A stretch of 64,000 bases of DNA from Vibrio palustris (GCF_024346995.1 NZ_AP024887.1:124001-188000), one strand, 5' to 3'. Counted from the first letter of the stretch, positions 19,073 through 28,646 are shown. The notes: generated by a model from the sequence alone, not told the origin. Translations and numbers: made by a program.

Positions 19073-19624
19073 ATGAATGTTATTGATACAAAGATACCAG
19101 AAGTCAAAATTATTGAACCAGCAGTATTTGGCGATGAACGGGGTTTCTTCATGGAAACCTGGCAACAGAAAAAGTTTGAGGAGCTGGTTACGGGTAAACC
19201 CACCACGTTTGTTCAAGATAATCACTCAAAATCCAAGCAAGGTATTTTGCGAGGTTTACATTATCAAACGGAAAATACACAAGGTAAACTCGTTCGAGTC
19301 ATTTCCGGAGAAGTATTCGATGTCGCTGTTGATATACGTAAAAATTCACCAACATTTGGACAATGGGTTGGCGTGTATTTATCGGCTGACAATAAAAAAC
19401 AGCTCTGGGTACCAGAAGGCTTTGCTCATGGTTTCTATGTCACATCCGAGGAAGCTGAGTTCGTGTATAAATGCACGGATTACTATAACCCTAAGGCTGA
19501 AAAATCAATTTATTGGGCTGATGAGACAATTAAAATTGATTGGCCTGTGGATGACAAGTCAACTCTTGTGATTTCAGAAAAAGATCGTCAGGGTCTTTCT
19601 TTTGATGAGATAGTATATCTATAG
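19073..19624 (+). CDS. rmlC: dTDP-4-dehydrorhamnose 3,5-epimerase
   Basis: RmlC, a cupin epimerase acting on dTDP-4-keto-6-deoxyglucose. Motifs: DERGFFMETW, the active-site His in ILRGLHYQTE, GEVFDVAVDIRKNSPTFG, and the basic/Tyr segment of the C-terminal half (WVPEGFAHGFYV, YKCTDYYNP). 183 residues is normal. It ends the rhamnose cassette; wzm starts 8 bp downstream, so the whole run is one operon. The base composition becomes noticeably richer in A/T just after this gene. Confidence 0.96.
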   Translation: MNVIDTKIPEVKIIEPAVFGDERGFFMETWQQKKFEELVTGKPTTFVQDNHSKSKQGILRGLHYQTENTQGKLVRVISGEVFDVAVDIRKNSPTFGQWVGVYLSADNKKQLWVPEGFAHGFYVTSEEAEFVYKCTDYYNPKAEKSIYWADETIKIDWPVDDKSTLVISEKDRQGLSFDEIVYL

Positions 19625-19631
19625 GACTAAA

Positions 19632-20438
19632 ATGAAATTTTTAAGTTTTTTATCAAGTTTTTATAAAAATAAAAACTTGATATATCAATTAACAAAGCGA
19701 GACATTCTATCTAGATATCGGGGTTCTGCCATTGGTCTAACATGGTCTATTATTACGCCCTTGCTTATGTTAACGCTGTATACTTTTGTTTTTTCTTATG
19801 TATTTAAAGCTCGTTGGGGAGAAGCACCTCAGCTACCCAAAGAAATGTATGCACTAGTTCTTTATACTGGAATGATCTTGCATGGACTATTTTCAGACTG
19901 TTTGAATCGGTCACCTACAGTATTGATTTCTAATACTAGCTATATAAAGAAAGTAGTTTTTCCGATAGAGATACTAAATTGGGTAACATTATTTAGTGCT
20001 TTGTTTCAAGCTGTTATTAGCTTTGTTATTTTATTTATCGCAACTATCCTTATCCAAGGAAGTTTAAGCTATACATCTTTACTTTTACCTATACTATTAA
20101 TCCCTTTTTTGTTATTGACCTTGGGGGTTGGCTGGTTTGTTTCAGCACTTAGCGTCTATTTTAGAGATGTTATACATCTAACCGGTATATTAACGACCAT
20201 ATTAATGTTCGCCTCACCTATATTTTATCCGGTTTCTATCCTACCTGAAAAATTGAGAGTGTTTATTTACATGAATCCTTTGACGTATTTTATTGAAGAG
20301 GCTAGGAATGTAATTATATGGGGTAAGTTTATAAATTATAATTCTTATATTATAGTCTTAACCTTATCTATTCTTACCGCCTTTCTGGGGTATTTTTTCT
20401 TTCAAAGAGTAAGAAAAGGATTTGCTGATGTACTCTGA
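19632..20438 (+). CDS. wzm: O-polysaccharide ABC transporter permease
   Basis: Integral membrane subunit of the ABC-2 exporter for undecaprenyl-PP-linked O-polysaccharide. 268 residues with about six hydrophobic segments; the N-terminal LTKRDILSRYRGSAIGLTWS is the family's amphipathic coupling helix, and the C-terminal MNPLTYFIEEARNVI region is also typical of Wzm/RfbD permeases. It lies between rmlC and wzt and overlaps wzt by 11 nt. The transporter moves a finished glycan, unlike the Wzx/Wzy route encoded near 46-50 kb. Confidence 0.93.
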   Translation: MKFLSFLSSFYKNKNLIYQLTKRDILSRYRGSAIGLTWSIITPLLMLTLYTFVFSYVFKARWGEAPQLPKEMYALVLYTGMILHGLFSDCLNRSPTVLISNTSYIKKVVFPIEILNWVTLFSALFQAVISFVILFIATILIQGSLSYTSLLLPILLIPFLLLTLGVGWFVSALSVYFRDVIHLTGILTTILMFASPIFYPVSILPEKLRVFIYMNPLTYFIEEARNVIIWGKFINYNSYIIVLTLSILTAFLGYFFFQRVRKGFADVL

Positions 20439-21741
20439 TATTGTATTAAAGGTTGATAGTGTCAGTAAACACTTTGATTTGTTTGATACCCAAAAAGATA
20501 AATTAAAAAAATTAGCAAGAGAATTATTAAATAAAAAAAACACAAGCAATAAAGTTTACCAAGCACTTAATGATATATCTTTCGAAGCTCGTAAAGGTGA
20601 AGCTATAGGAGTTTTAGGCAAAAACGGAGCTGGAAAATCGACGTTGTTACAGTTGATTTGTGGGACATTGACTCCCACAAAAGGGAATATTAATGTTGTT
20701 GGACGCTTAGCAGCACTATTAGAATTAGGCGCAGGTTTTAATCCTGAGTTTACTGGTAGGGAAAATATTTTTATTAACAGCGCAATCTTAGGATTAAATC
20801 GTAATGAAATTAAAGAAAAATTTGATGATATCGTAAAATTTGCAGATATAGGTGATTTTTTAGATCAACCTGTTAAACATTATTCTAGTGGTATGTTTAT
20901 GCGTTTAGCTTTTTCGGTTGCATCGAGTGTCGAGCCAGATATATTGATTGTTGATGAAGCTTTAGCAGTGGGAGATGCTCGTTTCCAAGCCAAATGTTTT
21001 CGACGGCTTGAAAAATTAAGAGAAAAAGGTACTACGATATTATTGGTTACTCATTCCACGGAGCAAATAACAAGGCATTGCTCTAAAGCTTTGTTGATTG
21101 ACCGAGGACATATGGTAGCTTTCGGAGAAGCTAATAAAGTCTGTAATCAATACCTTGAGCTTCTTTTTGGTAAGACGACTACGAATTTACCTATTAGTGA
21201 ACGTAATAACCCGAAAGTAATAGAACATGATAATAATCAGTTCGATCTTCAAAATTTGGAGAACTCAATTTACTATAATCCTCATGAGCACAAGTGGGGA
21301 AATGGCGAAGCTGAAATTATCGATTTTCATATCATTCAAAATAAAAAAATAAATCCTACTATTATAAGTTCTGAATATTCTTTGAATGTTATTTTTCATG
21401 CTAGATTTAATGTTGATGTTGACAATGTTATCTTTGGTTTGACTTTAAAAACTAAAGATGGCGTGACGATATTTGGGCGTAATACTAAAGGCGAATTAGG
21501 TACAGAGTTACTTCAAAAATTAAATTCACAAGAGATAAGAAAAGTTAGCTTCTCAATAAATGCTAAGTTGGGGACCGGAGATTACACCTTATCATTAGGA
21601 ATAGTAAAAGAAGTTGATGGTGAAATAATTCCTATGGAACGGAGATACGATTCGATATTAGTTCATGTTGAATCCAACTCTTTATCGTATGGCATAGTGG
21701 ATTTATATGAAAAAATTGAGGTGTCTAATTGTGAACTATAA
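20428..21741 (+). CDS. wzt: O-polysaccharide ABC transporter ATPase with C-terminal Wzt domain
   Basis: ATPase of the Wzm/Wzt exporter. N-terminal nucleotide-binding domain: Walker A GKNGAGKST, signature YSSGMFMRLAFS, Walker B ILIVDEALAVGD and the switch His in LLVTHSTEQ. About 180 residues follow the ATPase (from about residue 260) and look beta-rich, as in the Wzt carbohydrate-binding domain that recognises a modified non-reducing end. Start ATG 20428 has AAGGA 7 nt upstream; the frame is also open from TTG 20422. The extended C-terminus fits the adjacent methyltransferase-kinase that would install the recognised cap. Confidence 0.95.
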   Translation: MYSDIVLKVDSVSKHFDLFDTQKDKLKKLARELLNKKNTSNKVYQALNDISFEARKGEAIGVLGKNGAGKSTLLQLICGTLTPTKGNINVVGRLAALLELGAGFNPEFTGRENIFINSAILGLNRNEIKEKFDDIVKFADIGDFLDQPVKHYSSGMFMRLAFSVASSVEPDILIVDEALAVGDARFQAKCFRRLEKLREKGTTILLVTHSTEQITRHCSKALLIDRGHMVAFGEANKVCNQYLELLFGKTTTNLPISERNNPKVIEHDNNQFDLQNLENSIYYNPHEHKWGNGEAEIIDFHIIQNKKINPTIISSEYSLNVIFHARFNVDVDNVIFGLTLKTKDGVTIFGRNTKGELGTELLQKLNSQEIRKVSFSINAKLGTGDYTLSLGIVKEVDGEIIPMERRYDSILVHVESNSLSYGIVDLYEKIEVSNCEL

Positions 21742-23491
21742 AAAGTCTGAAGATTATAACTATTATTATAAGTCTGATAAAAAGTCTATCTCCTATTCTG
21801 ACGGAACCGAAGTAGAAGATCGTATTTTTGAAATTATTAAGAGCGTAAATGACAAAAGTGTTCTGTCGGATGAGTTATTTAATAAGATCGATGATTGGCC
21901 AACAGAATATCATTTTTCTAAATCTAGACATTGCTTACTTCGTCCTTTACCAATTAAGCCTGGTGACTCAGTTTTAGAGCTAGGTTGTGGCTGTGGAGCA
22001 ATGACACGTTATTTAGGCGAAATAGGAGCAAAAGTAGATTCTGTTGAAGGAACCCACTCTAGAGCACGTATAGCCGCAGAGAGATGTAAAGATTTGCCTA
22101 ATGTGAATGTTTATGTTGATGACCTTTTGAAGTTTTCTTCTGAAATTCAATACGATTGGGTATTATTTATTGGGGTTCTCGAGTATGCGCCATTATTTTC
22201 AAACAAAGATAATCCAGTTGAACATTATTTAAACTCAGCTAAAAATTACCTTAAAAAAGATGGTAAACTAGTAGTTGCAATAGAAAATAAATTAGGATTA
22301 AAGTATTTTAATGGCTGTAATGAAGATCATGTGAATGAAGCTTATTTTAGTATAGAGAATAGATATAGTGAATTGACACCAATTACATTTGGTAAATATG
22401 AATTGCAGGACGTATTAAATGATGCAGGATTTCTAGATACTGAATTTTACTATCCATTTCCTGACTATAAGCTACCGACTGCTATTATTCATGAGAACGC
22501 TTTTAAACATGATTTTGTTGTAAGCGATGTTTTAAAAGGTCTTAATGCTAGAGATTATAGTGGTAATAATCATCGTGTTTTCGATGAATCATTTGTTTGG
22601 CCAGAATTAGAACAAAATAAACTAATAGAGGACTTGAGCAACTCCTTTTTAGTTATTGCTCAGTATAACGAAAATAAAATAAAAAATGAAAGCGAATTAG
22701 CTTGGCATTATAACGTTAATAGAAAGAAACATTTCACTACTAAAACAGTGTTTAAATATGAAAATGATCATATTGTTACTTACAAAAATAAGTTAATAGA
22801 TAATTCTATAAAAATAGATAATATAGTTCTTAAAGAAGTTTCAGATGAGTACTTATCAGGTAATACACTACAAACACAAATAGAAAATAGTTTTCATAAA
22901 TATAAAAATAAAGAAATGTTACTTTCTTTTTATAAGGAATGGATAAAATTCATAATAGACAATCATTCTGATTATCATTATAAGAAAAGTATTAGTGGCT
23001 CAACGATTGAAGGTGATTATATCGACTTAACGCCATTTAATATTAAAATAATTGATGGTGAAACGAGGTTTTTTGATCAAGAATGGCAATCAAATGATAG
23101 AGTGTCTTTATTATGGATAATTTTTAGAGGAATTTATTGGAGCGTGTTTAAGTTAAACACTACACATGAATTTAATATAGAAATTATTAATGAAATAAAG
23201 ATTTTATTGAAAGAATATGATGAAGTAAGCGACCTAGATATAGATAAAGTTATAATTAAAGAAAAAGAATTCGTTTTACTTATTAGTGGTACATCTTGTG
23301 ATATTGACTCTGTTATTAATAAGTGCCCAACAAAGTATACGTTATTGCCTGAGGATTTAGCTCGATGTAATAATAAAAATAATGAGTTATTAATTCAAAA
23401 TGAATTTTTAGCAAATAGAGTTAGGCAATACGAAAAAATTATTTTTATACCTTTTTTTAGAAAGTTAAAGAATTTATTTAAGAAGATTTGA
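21731..23491 (+). CDS. WbdD-like methyltransferase with kinase-like domain (probable O-chain terminator)
   Basis: Class I SAM methyltransferase fused to a second domain. Motif I is VLELGCGCGAMTRYLG, near residues 80-95, followed by VEGTHSRARIAAER and LFIGVLEYA. After about residue 310 comes a region ending in DLTPFNIKIIDG...FFDQEWQ (about residues 430-450), which resembles a kinase catalytic loop (D...N) plus metal-binding Asp. The last 40 residues include a short heptad-like stretch and a basic tail. In E. coli O9a, WbdD methylates and phosphorylates the chain end and wzt recognises it. I choose GTG 21731 (GAGG box 9 nt upstream, 11-nt overlap with wzt); ATG 21707 is the alternative. Confidence 0.75.
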   Translation: MNYKKSEDYNYYYKSDKKSISYSDGTEVEDRIFEIIKSVNDKSVLSDELFNKIDDWPTEYHFSKSRHCLLRPLPIKPGDSVLELGCGCGAMTRYLGEIGAKVDSVEGTHSRARIAAERCKDLPNVNVYVDDLLKFSSEIQYDWVLFIGVLEYAPLFSNKDNPVEHYLNSAKNYLKKDGKLVVAIENKLGLKYFNGCNEDHVNEAYFSIENRYSELTPITFGKYELQDVLNDAGFLDTEFYYPFPDYKLPTAIIHENAFKHDFVVSDVLKGLNARDYSGNNHRVFDESFVWPELEQNKLIEDLSNSFLVIAQYNENKIKNESELAWHYNVNRKKHFTTKTVFKYENDHIVTYKNKLIDNSIKIDNIVLKEVSDEYLSGNTLQTQIENSFHKYKNKEMLLSFYKEWIKFIIDNHSDYHYKKSISGSTIEGDYIDLTPFNIKIIDGETRFFDQEWQSNDRVSLLWIIFRGIYWSVFKLNTTHEFNIEIINEIKILLKEYDEVSDLDIDKVIIKEKEFVLLISGTSCDIDSVINKCPTKYTLLPEDLARCNNKNNELLIQNEFLANRVRQYEKIIFIPFFRKLKNLFKKI

Positions 23492-23492
23492 T

Positions 23493-25679
23493 ATGAAAAA
23501 ATTAGATGTAATTATACCGGTTTATAGAGGTTTTGACGAAACAAAAGAATGTATAGAGTCAACGGTGAATTCTTTACCGAGTTGGGCTGAAATTATTGTG
23601 ATTAATGACTGTTCACCGGAGCCTGAATTATCTAATTGGCTTATAAAGCACGCATCACTTTTCGGATTCACTTTATTAGAAAACAAAAAAAATCTAGGTT
23701 TTGTTGGTACAGTTAATAAAGGTATGTCTTTAAATCCAAGTCACGATGTATTGTTACTTAATAGTGATGTAGAAGTACCCAATAGTGATTGGTTAGAGCG
23801 TATGCGTAATGCTGCATATAGTCGTACGAATATTGGTAGTATTACGCCATTTTCTAATAATGCGACAATATGTAGTTTTCCTAATTTTTGTGAAGATAAC
23901 GAATTATTCGCGGGATTGAGAGTTGATGAAATAGACCATATTTTTTCACAACTAGATGATGAGGATACTTTAGTTAAAGTCCCCACGGGAGTTGGGTTTT
24001 GCATGTATTTGTCACGTACAGCTCTCGACGACGTAGGGTACTTTGATGAGGAAACTTTTGGTAAAGGTTACGGTGAGGAGAATGACTGGTGCCAGAGAGC
24101 ACAACAGAAAGGATGGATGAACTATCATCAAAAAAATGTATTTGTTTTTCACAAAGGTGGCGTCAGTTTCGCAGAAGAAGGTGATCCTCGTAAAGAAAAT
24201 GCACTAAAGTTAATGGATAAATTACATCCTACTTATAACAGTCAAGTAATGGATTTTATTGCTAAAGATCCTGCCAAAGTGACTAGAATGACTGCTCTTC
24301 TATCTTACCTTAATAAAAGTGAAAATAAAAAGATACTATTAATTACTCATAATTTAGGTGGAGGAGTCAAATATCATATCGATGAGTTGATTAATCAATA
24401 TAGTAATAAGATTGACTTTATTATATTATCACCAGCTGATGAGTTAAATGGTGTAAATATTAAATATTTTTCTGGTAATAGTATTAATGACACGCATATT
24501 ATTAATACTGATGTTGAACGAGATCTTCTTGATGAATTTATTAAAGTATTGAATATAGATTTGGTCCATTGTCATCATACGATGAATATTCCAGATTACT
24601 TATTTACCTTAATTGAAAATTTAGACCTAAGGCTGTATTTGACTATACATGACTATTACTTATTTAATGGTAATCCGACTCTGACTGATTTAAATGGAAA
24701 ATTTGTTGGTGATGAAAAAGATAGAGATATTCAATGCTTAAAACGATCTCCAATAGAAAAAACGTTGAATGAATTTGTAGATAATAGTAAAAAAATATTA
24801 TCCTTATCTGAAAAAGTTATCTTCCCTAGCATTGATACATATATTAGATTCGAGAAAGAGTATCCGTTTATAAAAGATAAAAGTGTTGTTTGTTATCACT
24901 TAGACTATAAAAAGGAAAGTCCACTAGATTTAATAGAACATAACATTGGTAACTGTAAAAAAATACTTGTCATTGGGGCTTTGAGTAAAGAAAAAGGTGC
25001 TGATGAACTAGAATTCATTGCAAAAAACATAGATATGGCTGAGTTTCATTTAATTGGTTATGCATATCGACCTTTGAGATCAGTCATTTCTCATGGACCT
25101 TATGATAATGAGAAACTTCAAAGCAAGATTACAGCGCTAAATCCCGATGTTATATGGTTTCCTGCTAAGTGGCCCGAAACGTATAGCTATACGTTATCCA
25201 CGGCATTATCATTATCATTTCCTGTTGTATGTCCAAATTTAGGTGCGTTTAGTGAACGTATTTTTGATAAAAAAGGGGGTTTATTATTACGTAATGACTT
25301 AGATAATAGTAAACTTTTAGATTTTTGGAGACATTATTTAAAAGGTGATAATGTAGAAAGCTTTATTTCAAAAAGACAGGCAGTAGACTTTGAATATGAA
25401 AATTATGAGAGTCTATTCTATAAAAAATCATATCTGTCATTTCCTAAAAAAGAACTCAATGCATATAATATTGCGACTATTAAAAAGCTCACTAATAATT
25501 TGAGATGTTCTTCTTATTCGCCTTTGAATAAAAAAGAGAAACTATTAAGGATATTATGGAGTTTGAGACAAACGAAAATTTTTGGCTATATATCTTATAT
25601 CATTCCTTCTCCAATTCAAAGAAAAATAAAAAGATTGTTAAGCGCAAAACCAATGCATGATGTTATAAATACTAAATGA
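23493..25679 (+). CDS. Two-domain glycosyltransferase (GT2 + GT4-like)
   Basis: A 728-residue protein with two catalytic units. Residues about 1-260 are GT2: LDVIIPVYRGFDETKECIES, IIVINDCSPEP, LLLNSDVEVP and the GKGYGEENDWCQRA block. Residues about 275-640 look GT-B/GT4-like: ILLITHNLGGGVKYHIDEL, DLVHCHHTMNIPDYL, ILVIGALSKEKGADELEFIA, FPVVCPNLGAFSERIFDKKGG. Fused transferases of this kind often polymerise ABC-exported O-chains; here two linkages of the repeat could be made by one chain. It follows the methyltransferase-kinase by 1 bp. Specificity is unknown. Confidence 0.85.
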   Translation: MKKLDVIIPVYRGFDETKECIESTVNSLPSWAEIIVINDCSPEPELSNWLIKHASLFGFTLLENKKNLGFVGTVNKGMSLNPSHDVLLLNSDVEVPNSDWLERMRNAAYSRTNIGSITPFSNNATICSFPNFCEDNELFAGLRVDEIDHIFSQLDDEDTLVKVPTGVGFCMYLSRTALDDVGYFDEETFGKGYGEENDWCQRAQQKGWMNYHQKNVFVFHKGGVSFAEEGDPRKENALKLMDKLHPTYNSQVMDFIAKDPAKVTRMTALLSYLNKSENKKILLITHNLGGGVKYHIDELINQYSNKIDFIILSPADELNGVNIKYFSGNSINDTHIINTDVERDLLDEFIKVLNIDLVHCHHTMNIPDYLFTLIENLDLRLYLTIHDYYLFNGNPTLTDLNGKFVGDEKDRDIQCLKRSPIEKTLNEFVDNSKKILSLSEKVIFPSIDTYIRFEKEYPFIKDKSVVCYHLDYKKESPLDLIEHNIGNCKKILVIGALSKEKGADELEFIAKNIDMAEFHLIGYAYRPLRSVISHGPYDNEKLQSKITALNPDVIWFPAKWPETYSYTLSTALSLSFPVVCPNLGAFSERIFDKKGGLLLRNDLDNSKLLDFWRHYLKGDNVESFISKRQAVDFEYENYESLFYKKSYLSFPKKELNAYNIATIKKLTNNLRCSSYSPLNKKEKLLRILWSLRQTKIFGYISYIIPSPIQRKIKRLLSAKPMHDVINTK

Positions 25680-25696
25680 ATATATAAAGGGATTTT

Positions 25697-26806
25697 ATGA
25701 TTGCTATTAATGATACGTCAAGATTATCCGAGTTGATAATATCGAATTCTTTAGAGGAATTTAAAAACATTATACGTAGTGGTAGATGGCTAAATGGTCA
25801 ATATACTGAAGAGTTTTCACGTATTTTTTCTGAGTTTATAGGTGTTGAGTATTGTTTACCCGTTGCTAATGGCACAGATGCGCTAGAGATAGCTTTACGT
25901 TGCTTATCAAAGACTTCACATGTTGCGAATGGTGAGGTTATCTCAGTCGCTAATGCCGGTGGCTATACAAGTACAGCATGTCAATTAGTTGGTCTAAAAC
26001 CTATTTATATTGATATTGATGAACATAATTTATTAATGGATATATCGCAGTTGAGCGAGCACTTATCTGATAACACTATCGCTGTTGTTGTTACCCATCT
26101 ATATGGTAGGGCGGTTGATGTCCCTGCCGTTAGAGAGGAGCTAGATAATGCTGGCTATCATCACGTTAAAATCGTAGAAGATTGTGCGCAAGCACATGGG
26201 GCGAAAATTAACGGCCAACGCGTTGGTAGTTTCGGCGATATTGCAACATTCTCGTTTTATCCAACCAAAAATTTAGGTACCGTTGGCGATGCTGGTTCTA
26301 TTGTCACATCAAATATAGACATATATAAGTTAGCTTCACAAATATCTCAATATGGGTGGAATGGTAAATACAATATAGAAATACACTCATCAAGAAACTC
26401 AAGGATGGATGAGTTACATGCAGCGATATTAATATCGTTATTACCGGATCTGGACCGCTGGAATAGTAAAAGAAGAGAAATTTATAGGCGTTATATAGAA
26501 AGTTCTAGTAAAGATATAACGTTATTTCATTCTTTAGATGAGTCTAATGTTGTTCACTTAGCTATTGTTATGGTAAATAATAGAGATGTTTTTATTAACT
26601 ATATGAAAGAAAAGGGTATTTCTACAGATATTCATTACCCATTATTAGATGTTGAACAGCCGGCTTGGGACTATTCCAATAAAAATTCCTTAGACAAATC
26701 TTATGCGGCTCAAGATAAGATAGTTACATTGCCATGTTTTCCAACGATGAGCGATCAAGAAATCGATATTGTTTGTGATGCTTTGAGGAATTGGAATAAT
26801 GATTGA
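25697..26806 (+). CDS. fdtB: FdtB/QdtB-type sugar aminotransferase (DegT/DnrJ/EryC1/StrS family)
   Basis: PLP-dependent aminotransferase acting on a 3-keto nucleotide sugar. Seen: SGRWLNGQYTEEFSRIFSEF, NGTDALEIALR, IVEDCAQAHGAKING, the PLP lysine in SFYPTKNLGTVGDAGSIV near residue 193, and NSRMDELHAAIL. Next to an FdtA-type ketoisomerase domain and RmlA/RmlB it would make dTDP-Fuc3N (or dTDP-Qui3N). A clear AAAGGGA ribosome binding site precedes ATG 25697. The choice between Fuc3N and Qui3N depends on the ketoisomerase stereochemistry and is not decidable by eye. Confidence 0.85.
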   Translation: MIAINDTSRLSELIISNSLEEFKNIIRSGRWLNGQYTEEFSRIFSEFIGVEYCLPVANGTDALEIALRCLSKTSHVANGEVISVANAGGYTSTACQLVGLKPIYIDIDEHNLLMDISQLSEHLSDNTIAVVVTHLYGRAVDVPAVREELDNAGYHHVKIVEDCAQAHGAKINGQRVGSFGDIATFSFYPTKNLGTVGDAGSIVTSNIDIYKLASQISQYGWNGKYNIEIHSSRNSRMDELHAAILISLLPDLDRWNSKRREIYRRYIESSSKDITLFHSLDESNVVHLAIVMVNNRDVFINYMKEKGISTDIHYPLLDVEQPAWDYSNKNSLDKSYAAQDKIVTLPCFPTMSDQEIDIVCDALRNWNND

Positions 26807-27725
26807 TTACTCTTTAATAGTTCCAATATATAAAAATGAGGATAACATTAGTTCCTTATTTATAGCATTGAGAAAAATTGATCTAAAGTTAGATTATCGA
26901 TGCGAATTTATATTCGTTATCGATGGTTCTCCAGATCGATCAGAGCAATTAATCAATGAAATAAGGCATGAATTTGTACGTAACTCAAGTGTGATATCAT
27001 TAAGTAAAAATTACGGTTCATTTACCGCTATTAGAGCTGGCTTAGAAGAAGCTAAGGGTAAGTATATAGCAGTTATGGCTGCAGATTTACAGGAGCCACC
27101 ATCTCTTATTTTGGATTTTTTTGAGGGATTAGAAAATGACTGCTACGACGTTGTTTTTGGTCAGCGTATGTCCCGAAAAGATCCACCGATGAAGTCTCTT
27201 TTATCAAATGTATATTGGTCTTTATACCGTAAGATTGTAGAACCGGATATGCCTAAAGGTGGAGTGGATATATTTGGATGTAATAAGAAAGTTAGAGATA
27301 GTGTCATTGCTATTGAAGAGATCAATAGTTCTTTAGTCGCACAGCTATTCTGGGTTGGCTTTAGAAGAGGATTCATTCCTTACGAGCGATTAGAGCGTGT
27401 TGAAGGAAAAAGCGCTTGGAGTTTTAAAAAACGTTTTAAGTATATGTTAGATAGTATTTTTTCATATACGGATTTTCCAATTATACTTCTGCTTTCTCTT
27501 GGTTTTATAGGACTAGTGTTATCTATATTCTATATTTTCATTATTTTCATTGCTTATGCTTTGGGAGATATAGAACAACCAGGGTTTGCTTCGCAGAGTT
27601 TATTGATTACTGTTTTTGGGTGTTCTGTTTTATTTTCACAAGGCATATTAGGGTGCTACATTTGGAGGATTTTAGAAAACTCCAAGAAGAGGCCTTTATA
27701 TTTTAAAAAGGATAAGGAAGATTAA
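26799..27725 (+). CDS. GtrB/DPM1-like GT2, polyprenyl-phosphate sugar transferase
   Basis: Family 2 glycosyltransferase with two C-terminal transmembrane segments (about residues 228-255 and 264-288), the layout of GtrB/ArnC/DPM1 enzymes that load a sugar onto undecaprenyl phosphate. Motifs: YSLIVPIYKNEDNISSLF, FIFVIDGSPDRSEQL, LSKNYGSFTAIRAGLEEAKG, MAADLQEPP (DxD-like) and RVEGKSAWSFKKR. It overlaps the aminotransferase stop by 8 nt. With the GtrA-like and membrane GT genes downstream it forms a three-component periplasmic glycosylation module; the donor may be the amino sugar made by its neighbours. Confidence 0.88.
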   Translation: MIDYSLIVPIYKNEDNISSLFIALRKIDLKLDYRCEFIFVIDGSPDRSEQLINEIRHEFVRNSSVISLSKNYGSFTAIRAGLEEAKGKYIAVMAADLQEPPSLILDFFEGLENDCYDVVFGQRMSRKDPPMKSLLSNVYWSLYRKIVEPDMPKGGVDIFGCNKKVRDSVIAIEEINSSLVAQLFWVGFRRGFIPYERLERVEGKSAWSFKKRFKYMLDSIFSYTDFPIILLLSLGFIGLVLSIFYIFIIFIAYALGDIEQPGFASQSLLITVFGCSVLFSQGILGCYIWRILENSKKRPLYFKKDKED

Positions 27726-28646
27726 ATGTTTGTTCATGATGAGGCGTTATGCGAATCTGATAAAATAGGCGAAGGAACAAATATATGGGCTTTTGCTCAT
27801 GTTCTACCAGGTGCTGTAATTGGTGAGAATTGTAATATTTGTGATAACGTTTTTATTGAAAACAAGGTTAGTCTTGGAAACAATGTAACAATAAAGTGCG
27901 GCGTTCAAATATGGGACGGTATTACGATTCATGACAATGTATTTATCGGTCCTAATGTTACTTTTACAAATGATAAGTATCCACGATCAAAGTGTTATCC
28001 TGAAGAGTTTGCTAAGACGATTATTGAGCAGGGAGCATCTTTGGGCGCTAACGCGACGATTTTACCGGGACTTACTATTGGCAAAGGTGCGATGATTGGA
28101 GCGGGTTCTGTTGTCACTCGTTCAGTTCCTCCTTACGCGACAGTTGTGGGTAATCCAGCAAAAATTATTAATTATAATACTGAATGCCTCATTTGTAATA
28201 GTTCTAATTATCAGGGAGCTAGTAATAATTCAGTAATGAGTGTATCAGGTTGCAAATTAGTAACGTTACCTTCCTTTAGTGATATGAGGGGAGATTTGAC
28301 TGCTATGGAGTATGAGAAAGACTTACCATTCGTTCCTCAACGTTCTTTTCTCGTACATTCAGTAAAAACTGATAAGGTTAGAGGTGAGCATGCTCATAAG
28401 AGTTGTGAGCAATTTTTGATAGCGATATCGGGAACGCTTTCTGTGGTTGTTGATGATGGAGTTAATCGTCAAGAAGTTAAACTTAATTCTCCAGATATAG
28501 GTTTGTTCATACCCAATAAAGTATGGGGAATCCAATATAAATTTAGTTCAGATGCCGTGCTATTAGTTTATGCTTCGGAACCCTATGATAATTCAGATTA
28601 TATAAGAGAATATGATGAGTTTTGTGAATATATTGAAAAATCATAG
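27726..28646 (+). CDS. FdtD-like fusion: hexapeptide acetyltransferase + dTDP-sugar ketoisomerase
   Basis: Bifunctional protein of 306 residues. Residues about 8-150 are a left-handed beta-helix acyltransferase (repeated I-G-x hexapeptides, FIGPNVTFTNDKYPRS, VVGNPAKI). After a linker with two Cys (ECLICNSS), residues about 175-300 are a cupin of the WxcM/FdtA type (RGEHAHKSCEQFLIAISG, VVDDGVNRQEV). FdtA isomerises dTDP-4-keto-6-deoxyglucose to the 3-keto sugar; the acetyltransferase N-acetylates the aminotransferase product. A comparable fused enzyme (FdtD) is known from Shewanella. It starts immediately after the GtrB-like gene. Confidence 0.88.
   Translation: MFVHDEALCESDKIGEGTNIWAFAHVLPGAVIGENCNICDNVFIENKVSLGNNVTIKCGVQIWDGITIHDNVFIGPNVTFTNDKYPRSKCYPEEFAKTIIEQGASLGANATILPGLTIGKGAMIGAGSVVTRSVPPYATVVGNPAKIINYNTECLICNSSNYQGASNNSVMSVSGCKLVTLPSFSDMRGDLTAMEYEKDLPFVPQRSFLVHSVKTDKVRGEHAHKSCEQFLIAISGTLSVVVDDGVNRQEVKLNSPDIGLFIPNKVWGIQYKFSSDAVLLVYASEPYDNSDYIREYDEFCEYIEKS

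Noticed and set aside
19077..19571. 164-residue frame overlapping rmlC in another frame
   Set aside because: Shadow of rmlC, which has full family motifs and spacing with its neighbours.
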